DNA from: Hawksworthiomyces lignivorus
Taxonomy: Eukaryota; Ascomycota; Sordariomycetes; Ophiostomatales; Ophiostomataceae
Direction of reading: 5' to 3'
Length of the DNA: 64,000 nt
NCBI GenBank assembly: GCA_002917075.1
Contig: NTMA01000075.1
Location: 62,001 to 126,000, forward strand
This document shows positions 10,292 to 22,256 of this stretch, piece after piece; position 1 is the stretch's first letter; each line of letters begins with the position of its first letter. The notes under the pieces were generated by a model, which saw only the letters and a program-made list of their open reading frames with translations, was not told the DNA's origin and did not search any database. The position numbers and the translations under genes were made by a program.

Positions 10292-11935
10292 GGGGACGAT
10301 AAGGGCCCAGTTGCTGTTTGCCTATTTGCCTTTCGGATTTCCGGTATGCTTGTTCTCGAGGAATTTGTATCAAAAAGAGGAAAAGGTAACCGAGATATAA
10401 CTACAGAGAGAGAGGGACAGAGGTGACGTTTTTCGGAGGCGGCGGGCTACAAATTGATGTTGCCTGGCAAGCAGATTGATGGCTGCATGGCGCGGGAATT
10501 GTCTCATGGTAGACCACCCAGGCTGAGCAAAGAGTCACGTGAAAAAGCAGTACTGCCAAGATTTACCTACATAGGCAAAGGCGTTAGCTGAGGTAATAAG
10601 ATATTTGAAGCTGTTTCTAATATGCCATAATGCCCCATAGATCGACTGCAAAATTAACGGAATTGGTATACACAAATACATACGCTGTATCTACAGTCTT
10701 TTAGAGAGCGAAAAGGCATATTACTTTGTGACGAGAAAAAAGTTCGCTAAATATAGATGAACACATTGCATTACACATACAGTTAAGACGCTTGGCTGGG
10801 CAGTTCTAGTTCTCTTCCCCTCATTAGTTGTCTCTTTTTACAAGTCCTCGTCAGACTCTTCTCGACGTATTCTACAGAGACCCTCTCATGTAGTTGCTGC
10901 GCCTTTTCGTTTTTGCAATCACCGTCTTTGACTAAGAACCAGCGAGCCAACAGACCCCATGTATGGAGATTTATTGCATCTTTGTCTGCAATAAAATGAA
11001 ACAAGAAGCGCCCACGAAAGGGCTCTTTGCTGACATTGTTAACATCTCATATGCCTTACATGAGGTCTCCTATTATAGCACGCTGCAAATAAATGTCTTG
11101 AGCGGCTTCGTTCCTTTAAATACAATGCTCTAGCTATTTATTTACTAAAAAGTACAGCACACGCAGGCAGTCTTTTGAAGCCGATTTTGCAGTTTCACTT
11201 TCAGATTGACAGCGTACTACCAATATGGTAGACAACAGCACAGCAGATGCAAGACCCCTCCTTCCCTCGAGACATTGAGCCTCGCAAGTGCAGAACCTCC
11301 CAGATGCTTCTGATGAACACTGTAGCGATCGAATTTATAGTGTACATTATCGTACCGGTGACGGTGATAGCACTAAGCAGCATGAAAGCCATTGCCAAGG
11401 AGACTCCCAGTATTATAGAGCCTATTGGAAATTAGCTAGAGGATGCTGTGAACGAAGACGTGCGTGATTCTTCGGAGCACGAAGAAGGGAAGCTAGATGA
11501 TGCAGAAGATGCTGATGAGGAGGACGGTGATTTTCGGCTGCCACCATCCAAATGCAAGAACGGATCACCCAGCTTTTCCAAAATGCGGTGGGATTGCCGG
11601 GACCTCTCAACGCAAACTTTCCAGAACACCGCTTCCAAATCAGAAGCACTACGGCGGATCCAGCAACCTCAGTCTTTCGATTTCTCAAGCTCTTGTTACC
11701 AACTTCGAAAAGCAAATTAAAGCTGTCTTCGCTGTTAGGATAGGCTGTAGGAGAACTATTCACATTAGCTTGAGCAAGGAAGGATATGCGCCCAGAAGTC
11801 TGTGCTACAACTTCGTTCCTGTTGCTCGTATCAATCATGAACGGCGGGCTGCCGTTGATAGCCCTTGCCGCGGTAGCGACGCGTCTTCCTTGAGTAACCG
11901 CGCCACGGCCTTGTGTCCGCTACTCGCAGCGAATG
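10292..11935. other. intergenic, 1.6 kb, short open frames only
   Basis: No gene can be supported. Two minus-strand stretches look slightly gene-like. At 11638..11432 the frame reads WKVCVERSRQSHRILEKL followed by a Ser-rich tail. At 11398..11201 there is a hydrophobic frame (MAMAFMLLSAITVTGTIMY). Both lie just downstream of the HET-ankyrin gene and may be remnants or an unrecognised small gene. The 103 bases at 11833-11935 continue the ankyrin reading in another frame. Confidence 0.4.
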
Positions 11936-13530
11936 TCAGTGGCGTGCTGCCTTTGGTATTCTTTCCTCGACGACGGCACCTCTATCCATCAGCAGCCGCG
12001 TCACAGCCTCGTGCCCGTTCCTCGCAGCGATCATGAGCGGCGTGCTGCCTTTGGTATTCTTTGCCTCAATTGCGGCGCCTTTATCGATGAGCAGCCGCGC
12101 TATAGCCTCGTGTCCGTTACTCGCAGCAAGTATGAGAGGTGTACTATTTTTGTTATTCTTTGCTTCAATGATGGCATCTTTATCGAGCAACAACCGCACC
12201 ACAGCCTCGTGTCCGCTCCTCGCAGCGATAATAAGCGGCGTGTTGCTAAGAGAAGTCTTTGCTTCGACGACGGCACCTCTGTCGATGAGCAACCGCGCCA
12301 CGGCCTCATGTCCTTTATTCGCAACGAATATAAGCGACGTCCAACCATCATTATCAATTGCCTCGAGAGCAGCGCCTCTATCAATGAGCAGCCGCGCCAC
12401 AGCCTCGTGCCCGTTTCTGGCAGCGATTATGAGCGGCGTGCTGCCTTTGATACTCTTTGCCTCAATTTCGGCGCCTTTGTCGATGAGCAGCCGCGCCACG
12501 GCCTCGTGTCCATTACTCGCAGCAAATATGAGCGGCGTCCAGTCATTATGATCAACTGCTTCGATGTCGGCGCCTCTATCGACGAGCAGCCGCGCCACGG
12601 CCTTGTGCCCTTTCCTCGCAGCGGTCATGAGTAATGTGCTGTCTTTGGTAGTCTTTGCCTCCATGGAGGCCCCTTTGTCGATTAGCAACTGCGCCACGGT
12701 CACTTGTCCGTAACTCGTAGCGATCATTAACGGCGTGCTATGTCTGTTAGATTTTGTGTCGATAACGGCGCCTCTGTCGATAAGTAGTTGCGCCACGGCC
12801 TCGTGCCCTTTCTTCGCAGCGAATGAGAGCGGCGTCCAGCCATCACTACTCTTTGCCTCAATTGCGGCGCCTTTATCGATGAGCAGCCGCGCCACGGCCT
12901 CGTGTCCGTTACTCGCAGCAAATATGAGCGGCGTCCAGCCATTATTATTAACTGCCTCGATGTTGGCGCCTCTATCGATGAGCAGCCGCGCCACGACTTC
13001 GTGTCCGTTGCTTGCAGCGAATATAAGCGACGTGCTACCATCAGTATTCTTTATCTCCATAGCGGCGCCTTTATCGATCAGCAGCCGCGCCACAGTCTCG
13101 TGCCCGTGTTTCTCAGCGATTATAAGCGGCGTGCTGCCATTAGCATTCTTTGCCTCGATGGCGGCGCCTTTGTCAATAAGCAACCGCGCTATAGTCTCGT
13201 GCCCATTTCTTGCAGCGGTTATGAGTGGTGTGTTGCCTTTGGTAGTCTTTGCTTCGATATCGGCGCTTTTGTCGATCAGCAGCCGCGCCACAGCCTCGTG
13301 CCCATTCTTCGCAGCGAATATGAGCGGCGTCCAGCCGTCACTACTCTTTGCCTCAATTGCAGCGCCTCTACCGATGAGCAACCGCGCTATAGCCTCGTGT
13401 CCGTTACTCGCAGCGAATATGAGAGGCGTCCAGTCATCATCATCAGTTGCCTCGATGTCAGCGCCTTTGTCGATGAGCAGCCGCGCCATAGCCTCATACC
13501 CCTTCTCTGCAGACAACAGCAGTGGCGTCT
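11880..13530 (-). repeat. 99-bp tandem repeat array encoding ankyrin units
   Basis: At least 16 full 99-base units and a frameshifted 17th. Neighbouring units share long identical blocks at the DNA level (for example the segment encoding HEAVARLLID recurs almost unchanged), so the array is recent or homogenised. Confidence 0.9.
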
Positions 13531-15601
13531 GTCCGTTCTTATTTTGCTCATTCTTTGCTGTTGTTATTAGTTGCGTACCGTCAACGTCACAGCTTTCTGC
13601 ATTCTTCAAGCCGCAACCAATTTCACTTTCTTTTAGCTGCGTCTTGATGATCATCTCCAGCCAGTTCCTGTCGCCCTGGTCTACTTCCTGCTCATCTAGA
13701 TGTCTTTGTGCTTTGGATTTTTGGCATAAGAGTTCATCTTGTTGTGCGACAGCCTTCTGGTGTACTCTTGCTAGTTGTTCTAGGTCTGTGGAGCCTCTCT
13801 CCAGCTCGCCCTCTAGCAGTCTCTGCTTCTCTTTCAGTTTCTCCAACTCTTCTTTCACCTCCACCAAACGTTTCCTTAATGCGTCTAGTTCAGCCATTTT
13901 CTCCTTCCTCTGTTGGCATGATTGATTTACCTCTAGACAGACTTGATCTTCTTGGTGCAGCATTTTCACGAATTCGAGCTTCTGATTCACTAGCAGCAGC
14001 TCTGAGTTCGCATTCACAGTTCTTTTAGGCGTCTCGGAAGAGGGGGTCAGTGTTAGAACAAGCATAGGTTCTCCCGCAATGGGTCTTTCTCTGATAGCCA
14101 CTTCCAGGTTGAGGTCTCCAGCGCTGGCAATCTGCTCTCCAAAAGCTTCTGGTCTCATGAACATGAGTTTCTGTGACAAGTCCTCCAAGATGGTATCTCT
14201 AGATGATTTCATGACGTGTAGCCGAGCTTGCAGCTGAAATCCCATTATATCAATCTCGAGCATTGCCAAAACATCCTGGGACTCTTCATCGTGGGTTCGG
14301 AATCGAACCAAGTATCGCCGGGTGACACTTTTGCCGAAGTCGGTTGCGTCAGCAATCAATGCGCGACCCCGATCCCAAAGGACTGGAGGATAGACGTCGT
14401 ATTGGCTCAGGTTGATTTCTTGATGCGCATCTATACAAAGCCAGGACCGCCGGCCTCTGGCTTTGCGTACCTTGTTTTGACGCTCCATTCGAATGTGAAT
14501 AGCAGGAGCCAATTCAGTAGATACAGTCTTGGAAAGCATAATGGGGCAATGTCCTTGGGGTCTAAGATACTCATCGGCTAGTACGCTGGATCCAATTTTG
14601 AAGAGGGGGACTCCTACAATTTGCTCTGCATGGGTGCCACAATTCAGCAAGCCGTATATTTCTCCTGTGGAAGTTGTATATAAAGGAAGGTGAACCCGGA
14701 GATGGCCACCGGAAACATAGAATGCATTGACGGACGTGGTATCTTGTTTACTCAGAATCCCTCCGCACTCCGCGAAGCTAGATGGACCGGTAGCCAAGAT
14801 CCCAGCAGAGAGGACGTTGGTTGATTTGCTTGGCGTGGATTCCGTCCTGTCAAGGCCCCATGCCAAGATGGAATGGTCACTGCTGTTCTTTATTATCTCT
14901 TGTTGCAGCCGAATGAAAGCTTTTTCGCCACCTTCACCATAGATCATCGGCATTGTCACATCGAAGATTCCCAGAAGGCAGTATGCGATGTCTTCCTCTC
15001 TTGTGGTTTCTCGGTTTGCGGCCCAGGACATGCGCTGGGCCACGCTTGCCCCACGGAAATCTTCCCATCCTCGTAGAAAATTACCAGAAATGCCTGTGAT
15101 CTTTTCGATGTCCTCCCACTTTTCCTCCTTTTTCCCCATAAACTGCCATGTTTTGTCGTAGAAATGTACATGCTCAGGGGCCAGTAGTTCTTGTAAAGTC
15201 CATCCCCGCTTCCACCAACGACTTAAGGAAAATCTGGATTCTGCATTGGAGGTCGAACTCATAAAATTGTCGCCATCAGGGACATCCGAAAGATAGACGT
15301 AGCAAACGGCGGCCTTTTCATACCATCGAAACATAGAGTTGATAGCCTCACTAAGTTCCGCAGAGTTGGTCTTGTCAATACAACAAGTGTCAAGCCAAGC
15401 ATACCCTAGTTTGTCTTTTTTGGCTTGCTCACAGAGCCCAACAAGCTTGATCTTCCCGGCTCTCTCCAAATTCCCGCTCTGTACATCGTTGAATGATAGC
15501 TCTTCGTCTTTCCCCCAGGTATGCGATAATACGGCGTAGTCTGGAGCCTCTTTCTCCGTGAAGCTTTCCAGTCTTTGTGTATCTACGTTGATTAGACGCA
15601 T
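11936..15601 (-). CDS. HET-domain protein with coiled coil and 16 ankyrin repeats, 3' end frameshifted
   Basis: HET domains act in heterokaryon incompatibility and related cell-death responses. Uninterrupted frame of 1221 aa from the ATG at 15601, starting MRLINVDTQRLESF as in many HET proteins. The HET domain covers about residues 22-170 with YAVLSHTWG, AWLDTCCIDK, VYLSDV and RGWTLQELLAP, followed by AYCLLGIFDVTMPMIYGEG. A middle region leads to a coiled coil at about 540-637. Sixteen ankyrin repeats of 33 aa fill residues about 692-1220, most reading TPLIFAASNGHEAVARLLID with small changes. The last repeat ends abruptly after VVEERIPKAARH: compared with the other units one G is missing between 11964 and 11965, and the next frame continues TPLTFAASSGHKAVARLL. 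Either a real truncation or a sequencing error. No transmembrane segment or signal peptide is evident. Confidence 0.9.
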   Translation of the reverse strand: MRLINVDTQRLESFTEKEAPDYAVLSHTWGKDEELSFNDVQSGNLERAGKIKLVGLCEQAKKDKLGYAWLDTCCIDKTNSAELSEAINSMFRWYEKAAVCYVYLSDVPDGDNFMSSTSNAESRFSLSRWWKRGWTLQELLAPEHVHFYDKTWQFMGKKEEKWEDIEKITGISGNFLRGWEDFRGASVAQRMSWAANRETTREEDIAYCLLGIFDVTMPMIYGEGGEKAFIRLQQEIIKNSSDHSILAWGLDRTESTPSKSTNVLSAGILATGPSSFAECGGILSKQDTTSVNAFYVSGGHLRVHLPLYTTSTGEIYGLLNCGTHAEQIVGVPLFKIGSSVLADEYLRPQGHCPIMLSKTVSTELAPAIHIRMERQNKVRKARGRRSWLCIDAHQEINLSQYDVYPPVLWDRGRALIADATDFGKSVTRRYLVRFRTHDEESQDVLAMLEIDIMGFQLQARLHVMKSSRDTILEDLSQKLMFMRPEAFGEQIASAGDLNLEVAIRERPIAGEPMLVLTLTPSSETPKRTVNANSELLLVNQKLEFVKMLHQEDQVCLEVNQSCQQRKEKMAELDALRKRLVEVKEELEKLKEKQRLLEGELERGSTDLEQLARVHQKAVAQQDELLCQKSKAQRHLDEQEVDQGDRNWLEMIIKTQLKESEIGCGLKNAESCDVDGTQLITTAKNEQNKNGQTPLLLSAEKGYEAMARLLIDKGADIEATDDDDWTPLIFAASNGHEAIARLLIGRGAAIEAKSSDGWTPLIFAAKNGHEAVARLLIDKSADIEAKTTKGNTPLITAARNGHETIARLLIDKGAAIEAKNANGSTPLIIAEKHGHETVARLLIDKGAAMEIKNTDGSTSLIFAASNGHEVVARLLIDRGANIEAVNNNGWTPLIFAASNGHEAVARLLIDKGAAIEAKSSDGWTPLSFAAKKGHEAVAQLLIDRGAVIDTKSNRHSTPLMIATSYGQVTVAQLLIDKGASMEAKTTKDSTLLMTAARKGHKAVARLLVDRGADIEAVDHNDWTPLIFAASNGHEAVARLLIDKGAEIEAKSIKGSTPLIIAARNGHEAVARLLIDRGAALEAIDNDGWTSLIFVANKGHEAVARLLIDRGAVVEAKTSLSNTPLIIAARSGHEAVVRLLLDKDAIIEAKNNKNSTPLILAASNGHEAIARLLIDKGAAIEAKNTKGSTPLMIAARNGHEAVTRLLMDRGAVVEERIPKAARH

Positions 15602-18600
15602 TGTTTGATACGACAAGGCCAGGAGTGTTGGCAGCCAAGAAGAAAGTCGACGTGACGTAGGTTCCGCTTGATAAGTGACAGCGGCGTATTACGATCGTAC
15701 TTTGTGGAGCCTCGCATCGGGCTTCAGGAAGATATGTGGATTCGGCAGATGCAAACACTGACTTGTGCCAAGCCCGGAAGGGAGAAGGTTGTCGCTGAGC
15801 TAGCGAATGCTGGGGATCTGCTGTGGTGACTTGAGGTTAAGGGCAATTTATGTTAAGGCGGAGTACTGGTGATAAACTCTAGTGGAACAGACCATTTTTG
15901 CAAAAAGGGAGATTTGGGTCTCGTTGAATCGGAAGGCCATTAATAGTCTAGTAGCTATCGTTCTTGCTTATTAATTTCACTAAGACCAGCTTCAGGGCGG
16001 CGGCTACGGAGTAACACAGCCACGGAATGAATTTCTAAACTCACAGGGGAAGTAAGCCTGATTAGGCTTACTTTATACCCTAAACGGGAAACTATCGACG
16101 TACAGTGGCAAATATACAGTCATGGTTTAGTATATATACGGTATTACCTCAACTTCAACCTCTATACTCCGCACAGCGCTGTTAGCATCGTAAAATGGCA
16201 GGGCAGCCTCTCAAATGGTACCTCCTTATGGGAAAATTGATATACACTCAATGGGGACTAATAGAGACTCTTACATTTGTAGTTAGTTTTCTACATATAT
16301 TGTCGGCCAGAAAAGATAGATGAGAGCATTTACTTAACTAGTGCAAATGAGGCAGCATAGTTGGCTGCGCGAGTATAAGCATATGCGACATATTGCTGTA
16401 ACAAAAAGCGTATTCTCGAAATTAAAGTCCAAGTCACTGGCCATATCTGTTTGCATTATACCAGCATGATGAGGAAGAAACAGCATAGAACCACGACCAT
16501 CAACATGTAATACTTCATCTAGAACGCACCCAGTAAAGCCCACACCCGCCGCTTGCATATTCACCCAGCCCGCTCCAACCGACTTGAGAAATATTCGCAT
16601 GCCCTCACTCAAAAGTCAGATAAATGTTGAAACTAACCAATATGTTTGTTGAAAGTTGTTGTTCTCTTATTCGTTGTGAATCTTGTAGCCTTGACATCTT
16701 CAACATATTGATTACTGTTTTGTGCGAATATTAATACCGTCGAGTTTTCGCCCAACCTTCATTATTTATTTTATAAAATCTCAGTTCATTAAACAGCGAT
16801 TTCTTCCTCTTCCTAAAATTATTCATTCATCAATTACTATAGCTCACCTCTAATTCTATGCCGCTGGCTGGCACGGTGATGCGTACACTCCGGTCGTTGA
16901 TAATAAGTACTACGATCGTGCTACAGGTAAGCTCATGGCGGCCACTGAGGACGACCACCAGGAATACCAGGGCCCACCTGCCGTCGACATAATAGTCAAC
17001 AACTTGTACGATAGCACAGACCACTGCTGGATGCGCGCGATGCGCGCATTTCCCATGGAGGCGCTTCTGGGACCACATAATGAGGGTGGTCGGCAAACGG
17101 AAGCTAGGACTAGACTCAGTGACAGCAACGCCGTTTGTGATTCGGATCCTTATCGCACAAGACATCACGACCGATGAGTTCCTTGGGATTACCGATGAGC
17201 TGGTTAATGGGATCTGGGAAGTGAAGGAAGGGGCAGACAAGGAGTCGGACAAGAAGCATAGCGAATAAAACGCATAAAGCTTTTGTCTACAATAGTTACA
17301 AGCAAGTGAAAAGAGAATTACAAACTAATTTATTTCGTATATAAGATCCTGATAACTGGAGATAGGCAAAAGCCGAGCCTCAACACAGGCATTGAATTGA
17401 GGCTCTCAGCTGCTTGTAACCATGGCAGCAGTGCTAACCATAACTTACACGGAGCGACTACAATTGCCGCTCTCAGTGAAAACGAGTCTCCATCTACGGT
17501 GTCGACCATTTTTTACTCGCCGCCGATGGCCCTTCTTCAGGCTAACATTTCCTCAGTTCGAAACACAATTGAATGTAGGCGGTGCAGACTGTTTATTGGA
17601 AAAGAGAGAAAATCCATGCCTACAGTACGGAGTACTAATACGACTTTCAATGAAATAAAATACAGTGTAAATATACAGTTATAATCATGTATCAATACCG
17701 TGTAAAGCTCAACAGCTTAAGACGCGCCATTGGCTGCTCGACCGCGTTGTAAATAAAACGACCAATATCCCCCCTACAGGGCTTAACTTCTCTCCTGCTT
17801 GCTATCCTCTCTTCTTTCTTCACCAATACGGCGATTCACCTCCTTCAACGGTATTGCTTGCCGGCTAACTCGAGGCCCAGGGAGAGCATTCCGTTTACCT
17901 GTGCAAGGGAACCCGCCTACCGTCGCTCTTGTTAAGGAAAAGCCGCCGCCCTGCTTCTCTTCCGTTTCGTCTGTCTCATCCCTCGTGCTCTTTTCTTCTG
18001 GCATGAACGATATACGAATCCATAACAGCAATTCGACCCTTCTGTCAGAGCCGTCCATTCCCTGGACACGCTCAGCCCTTGTGCACACCTCGCCTTCCCT
18101 GCAGTTTCCCGAATCCCGTTTTCCTGTAAGGGAATGTCAAACATTGATTTGGCGAGCTCACGCCAAATGTGCGGATTATTCTCCATTAGTGCAGACACAC
18201 CGCTCATGTGAGCTCTACGGCTTCGGAACTTAACCCTACGCATTTCGGTGGTTGACAGCATGCCTGAGAAAGTCTTGCGTTCGCGGTCCGCCCCTACTCT
18301 CCTCTTCTTGTTTCCTGCCCTCTAGCCCTGTCCGCCGAGCTGGCGCGGGGGTCTGGCTCTCGAACCATTCTGAAAAGAATGAGAGGCGCCGCGGCTCCTG
18401 CATTTCCCGAAGCCGCTGAAAAGCGGTGGCTGGGAACTGGCTGGCATGACGGGGTGACGGGCCAGGCAGAAGACTAGAAACCCACAAAGGGGGCATTTCC
18501 AGTCACCGCTGCCCCTGGCTCTCCGCCGGGTGCGGCGGTGGGCAAGATGCGCGGACCCATGAGTCGGTATGAGAAGAACCTCTGGCCTGAGGTCGCTCGT

Positions 18601-21600
18601 CAGGCCGCGCGGCTGGAAACTAGCTTATCCTGGCCAAATTTCATGAGCTGCCACTCTTGGTCAATGTCGAGAAGCAATATGACTTTCCCTTCGAGAGAAG
18701 GGAGGGGGAGCACACAGATGACAGTGCCTCGGCCGCGACGGCCTTTCCATTTCAATTCCTATACCAAAGACGGGAGTGGAGCGCAACTTGGGCTACAACG
18801 ACAATAGCAAGGCGTTTCAGGCAAAATTCTTGCCAGCTGTTTCTCGTCGCCCTTCACATATCTTCAACGGCTATTCAGCCCTCTGGATTATGATGGATGA
18901 CCTTCACTGGCTTCGACAGGAAACGCCTCTGCTATTGTTTGCAACAGAATACTTTTCTGCCCTCGTTCGTCACGTTCTCGGATACTCCTTGCTCTCTTGG
19001 CTGCTCGTGCAGGAAATGGAAAACGTCGGTACGTTGATGGCATACGCTGTCTCTCGTCTCCCTGCCTGTCTAGCTCAGACTTCCAGTGGCCCCTTCTTCG
19101 TTTGGTTCCCTTCCGGGGGTCGAACAAAAGGATTGTCATGCTGTTATGCATGAGGCTCTGGCCAGACGCATTAGCTTACCATTCACGGGGCAGCAATGTC
19201 CTGTATTGGTGAGGCGCCACTTCAGAGAATTCTGTTTCGTTTTTGCCTCTGTCTGATATTGATCAACGCGATGCGTCTTCCTTTCTTTGGCGACATGTGG
19301 AGACGAAACAGAATCTCTCTTCAATTCCTCTGATCTGGCTGGTGCACAGACCAGGCCAAGATTCTCAGAGATGACAGCGCGGTTTTTCTCGGATGATTTT
19401 GTCTGCGCGGAAACCATGCTCTTCCTTTTCTATTTACTTTTCTTTTTACCGGCAAGCCGGTGTGTGAAAATGGAAGTGCAACAAAATCCAGTCCCTGTCG
19501 GCAGTGTGCTCCTACGGACAGATCAACATTTTTGCTCTCTTTGGATTTCGACGTTTATGCTTCGAGAAGAGCGTGAGACGAAGAGACGGCGAGAAGGTAA
19601 GGAAGCTAGCTGCGCTTTCATAAGCGACAGCACATGTGCGGAATCTTGCTTATTCTACAAAGTGAAGGGTTTCAGTCTTGCAAATGAGGGTATGGTTGGC
19701 CAGACTTTACATCTGGACGATGAGCTTCTGAGGAGGGGTGGCAAGGAGATGAAAGATGGGGCCTCGTCGAGAGCTAGTCGCCTGGTTGAGAGCCGTTTCT
19801 ACGCACATCTTTGCCGTTTCACTTATCTATTTCTTGTCGAGACGATCCCCTCATGCTGTGAGACTTGAGCTTTCGGGACCCATCTTGAGTTGGAGTCAGA
19901 GTTTCGTGCTCGTCTGGGAGCTCTCGTCGAATAAGCTGGGGGTGGTCCAGCCAAGACAAAAGACTAGAAGGGGAACACGGAGGCAGAGTGGGCCAATATC
20001 CTGTCAAAGTGAGGGAACGGTTCTGTATGGCATGGCTTGCCTTCTTTATGCGAACAAAGGACAGGGCCGCTGTGGGAAGCCAGTCCTGGCTGCTTTCTCC
20101 GCCTGAGAGATGGTGGAGAGAGTAGCCCCTCTGCGTTTTAGAGGATAAGTCTCCCTTCTTTGGTCGCTCTCCTTTTTTTTCATTCTACTTTCACGTGAAG
20201 ATCGCAGGATAGCTAACATTCTTCAAGGCTGCAGGTACCTCCAGTTCATGTCAAAAAGAGGCATTTATTGCAGCCGCCACCACATCGCATGTACGTAGAC
20301 AGACGGGGCAAGCATGCCGATGGCTTCTGACGTAGTTTCACGTACCGAGTACTTAGGCATATGTTCCGTACAGAGAGAGGGAAAAAATAGTCTCAGTATT
20401 CAAATAATAAAATTCGTATTCAAACATTGTCTTCCAATTAGGCAGGTGACCGACTGATTTGTTGATGCAGCTCAAAAAAATGCACAACAGGAAGCCACAG
20501 GCATAGAGAGCTGTGGAGCGTGGTGCGATATTACGAACATGGAGCATCTGGAGTGCATGCGTTGAGATGGCATGTAGATAAATCAGGTGCTCACGCGTCC
20601 TCTCGCGCGTCCCGCGCCAGCTGTGGTCAAAGCTTTCTCCAATGGACTTTCGTGCCTCCTTGTCAGGTAAGGACCTCACCTCGCTCACGTAGTCGCAGTA
20701 CTAATAGCACGATATCATCATGATGGAGGCCAACTGCGGGGGGGGGGGCGTAAGAAGACTAATTTTTTACATAGTACTCCGTAATAATATGGGAATTCTC
20801 TTACGAATGTCTCCATGCCAATCCCATTCGCGCATTTCCTTGCTCCCCTGTGATTAACTGGTGACGGCGTTCAAGGGGAAATGAGATGCGCGGAAGGACG
20901 AGGATGCATGTTCAAACAAAATTTGCAAAATGCGAGTGTTTTCTGGCAATCTGCCTTATCTTATTTCTTGTCTCTGGACAAAATCTACTGCAGCCGCAAT
21001 TCCCCCCTTGCAGGTACACCGTACGCCTTGCGTATACTTATATGCTTCTCCTGGAACAGGGCTGCAACTCAAGGATGCGTAATGCTGTTAGCTCGTCGTA
21101 ATTCGTATGCACATATATGCACCTACATGCACGTTGCGTCGTCCACTCGCAGACGGCAGAGAGCATGCTTAGCGCCATGTCTCATCTAAGTCCGCTCCGC
21201 AGGTGTGCCATCATCGGTGGCCGAAACCCTTCCCAACAAAACAAAAAAGATGACGAGTGATTTCCGTCAGTGTTGGAAGTGGTAAGCCGCAGCGGTGAGA
21301 GATTGCAGAACGCCAGAAGAGGAAAATTACCTGCCGCAACCCTGATCCACTTGCGCCGCAACGAGCCCGCCACCGCAGACCGAAAAGAAGATGAAAGAGA
21401 ACATTCTTGTTTCGCAGGCTGGCGTCCGTTTGATTAAATCTTTTTTGTTTGTTTTGTTTGCTTTTCTTGTCCGTTTGACCAATGTTCCAGTCGGCTTCTA
21501 TCCAGACGAATTTGTTGCACGTCGGGTAATTCGGGTTCATCTCGTCCAGACCAGACAAAAGTACTCTCTCGTATCTCTTTGCCTGCCTTTCTGCATCTCA

Positions 21601-22256
21601 GCTAACTACATACTTCTCTGTGCTTCTGCAATCTTACAATTTCCACACACTTTGGCCGTTTCGGGCGAGAAGACAACTGAAACGGGCAACTCTCCTATTC
21701 TTAAAACTGGAGTTTTGGAATTTCTAGCTCGGTGCCTATTCCGGACGAGGTTACGCCTGGCAAAGGTTGTACTGCTGAAGAGGCTCTAAGCCGAATTCAG
21801 ACGCTCATTTCCCCTACGCTTCCAAGATGTATCTTGGCGGAAAGTGGTCGGTATTGGAGGGTATCCAATTTGAAGAAAGAGAATGAGAAACGAAACAAGA
21901 AAACAAGATATGCTTGGAGACTCAGAAGTATGGCAAAACTTCCTGATGTGTATTCTTTTCCTCTTTTTGAAATCAGACTATACCCAAACAAATGATCCTA
22001 CTCCTGGCTTGTGATTGCTCTTGTTGTCTTTAATAAATTACAAACTGTGTGATGTCAAAGTTGTGAGAAAAAAAGATAATAATGAAAGAAGAAAGAGAAA
22101 AAGGAAGGTTGTGGAACATGTGAATCCCAGAAAGGAAACAAAACCCAGAAAGCAAAAGAGTGTAATAGAAGACCAATTAAGTGGGCGGGCATGGCTCGCT
22201 TGCCCATGCTAACCTTAAACCATCTGGTCCTGCATGCATCGTGGCCTGCAGCATGC
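15602..22256. other. gene-poor stretch, 6.7 kb
   Basis: No convincing gene on either strand. Small open frames occur near 16.9-17.3 kb and at 19.3-19.9 kb but show no family motifs, and several lack an ATG start. Contents that can be named: a 10-bp perfect inverted repeat at 16050-16073, three copies of the nonamer TACGGAGTA (either strand) and long pyrimidine-rich blocks around 17.8-20.2 kb. The stretch may hold the extended upstream region of a neighbouring gene or untranslated transcripts; this is inference. Confidence 0.5.
16050..16073. repeat. 10-bp perfect inverted repeat
   Basis: Arms AAGTAAGCCT and AGGCTTACTT are separated by GATT. It could form a hairpin or be the footprint of a mobile element. 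No flanking duplication was recognised. Confidence 0.6.

Noticed and set aside
12735..13925. Long plus-strand open frame (396 codons) antisense to the ankyrin array, and similar frames at 11933-12634 and 12902-13570
   Set aside because: They mirror the 99-bp repeat of the minus-strand gene, whose period is a multiple of three, so every frame repeats without stops. The sense strand encodes clear ankyrin motifs.
17799..18233. Plus-strand 144-codon open stretch
   Set aside because: Starts at TTG and reads as Ser/Pro-rich translation of a pyrimidine-rich tract.
19287..19868. Plus-strand open stretch of about 193 codons in the gene-poor region
   Set aside because: No ATG at the start, no family-like sequence, and surrounding DNA shows no splice structure.
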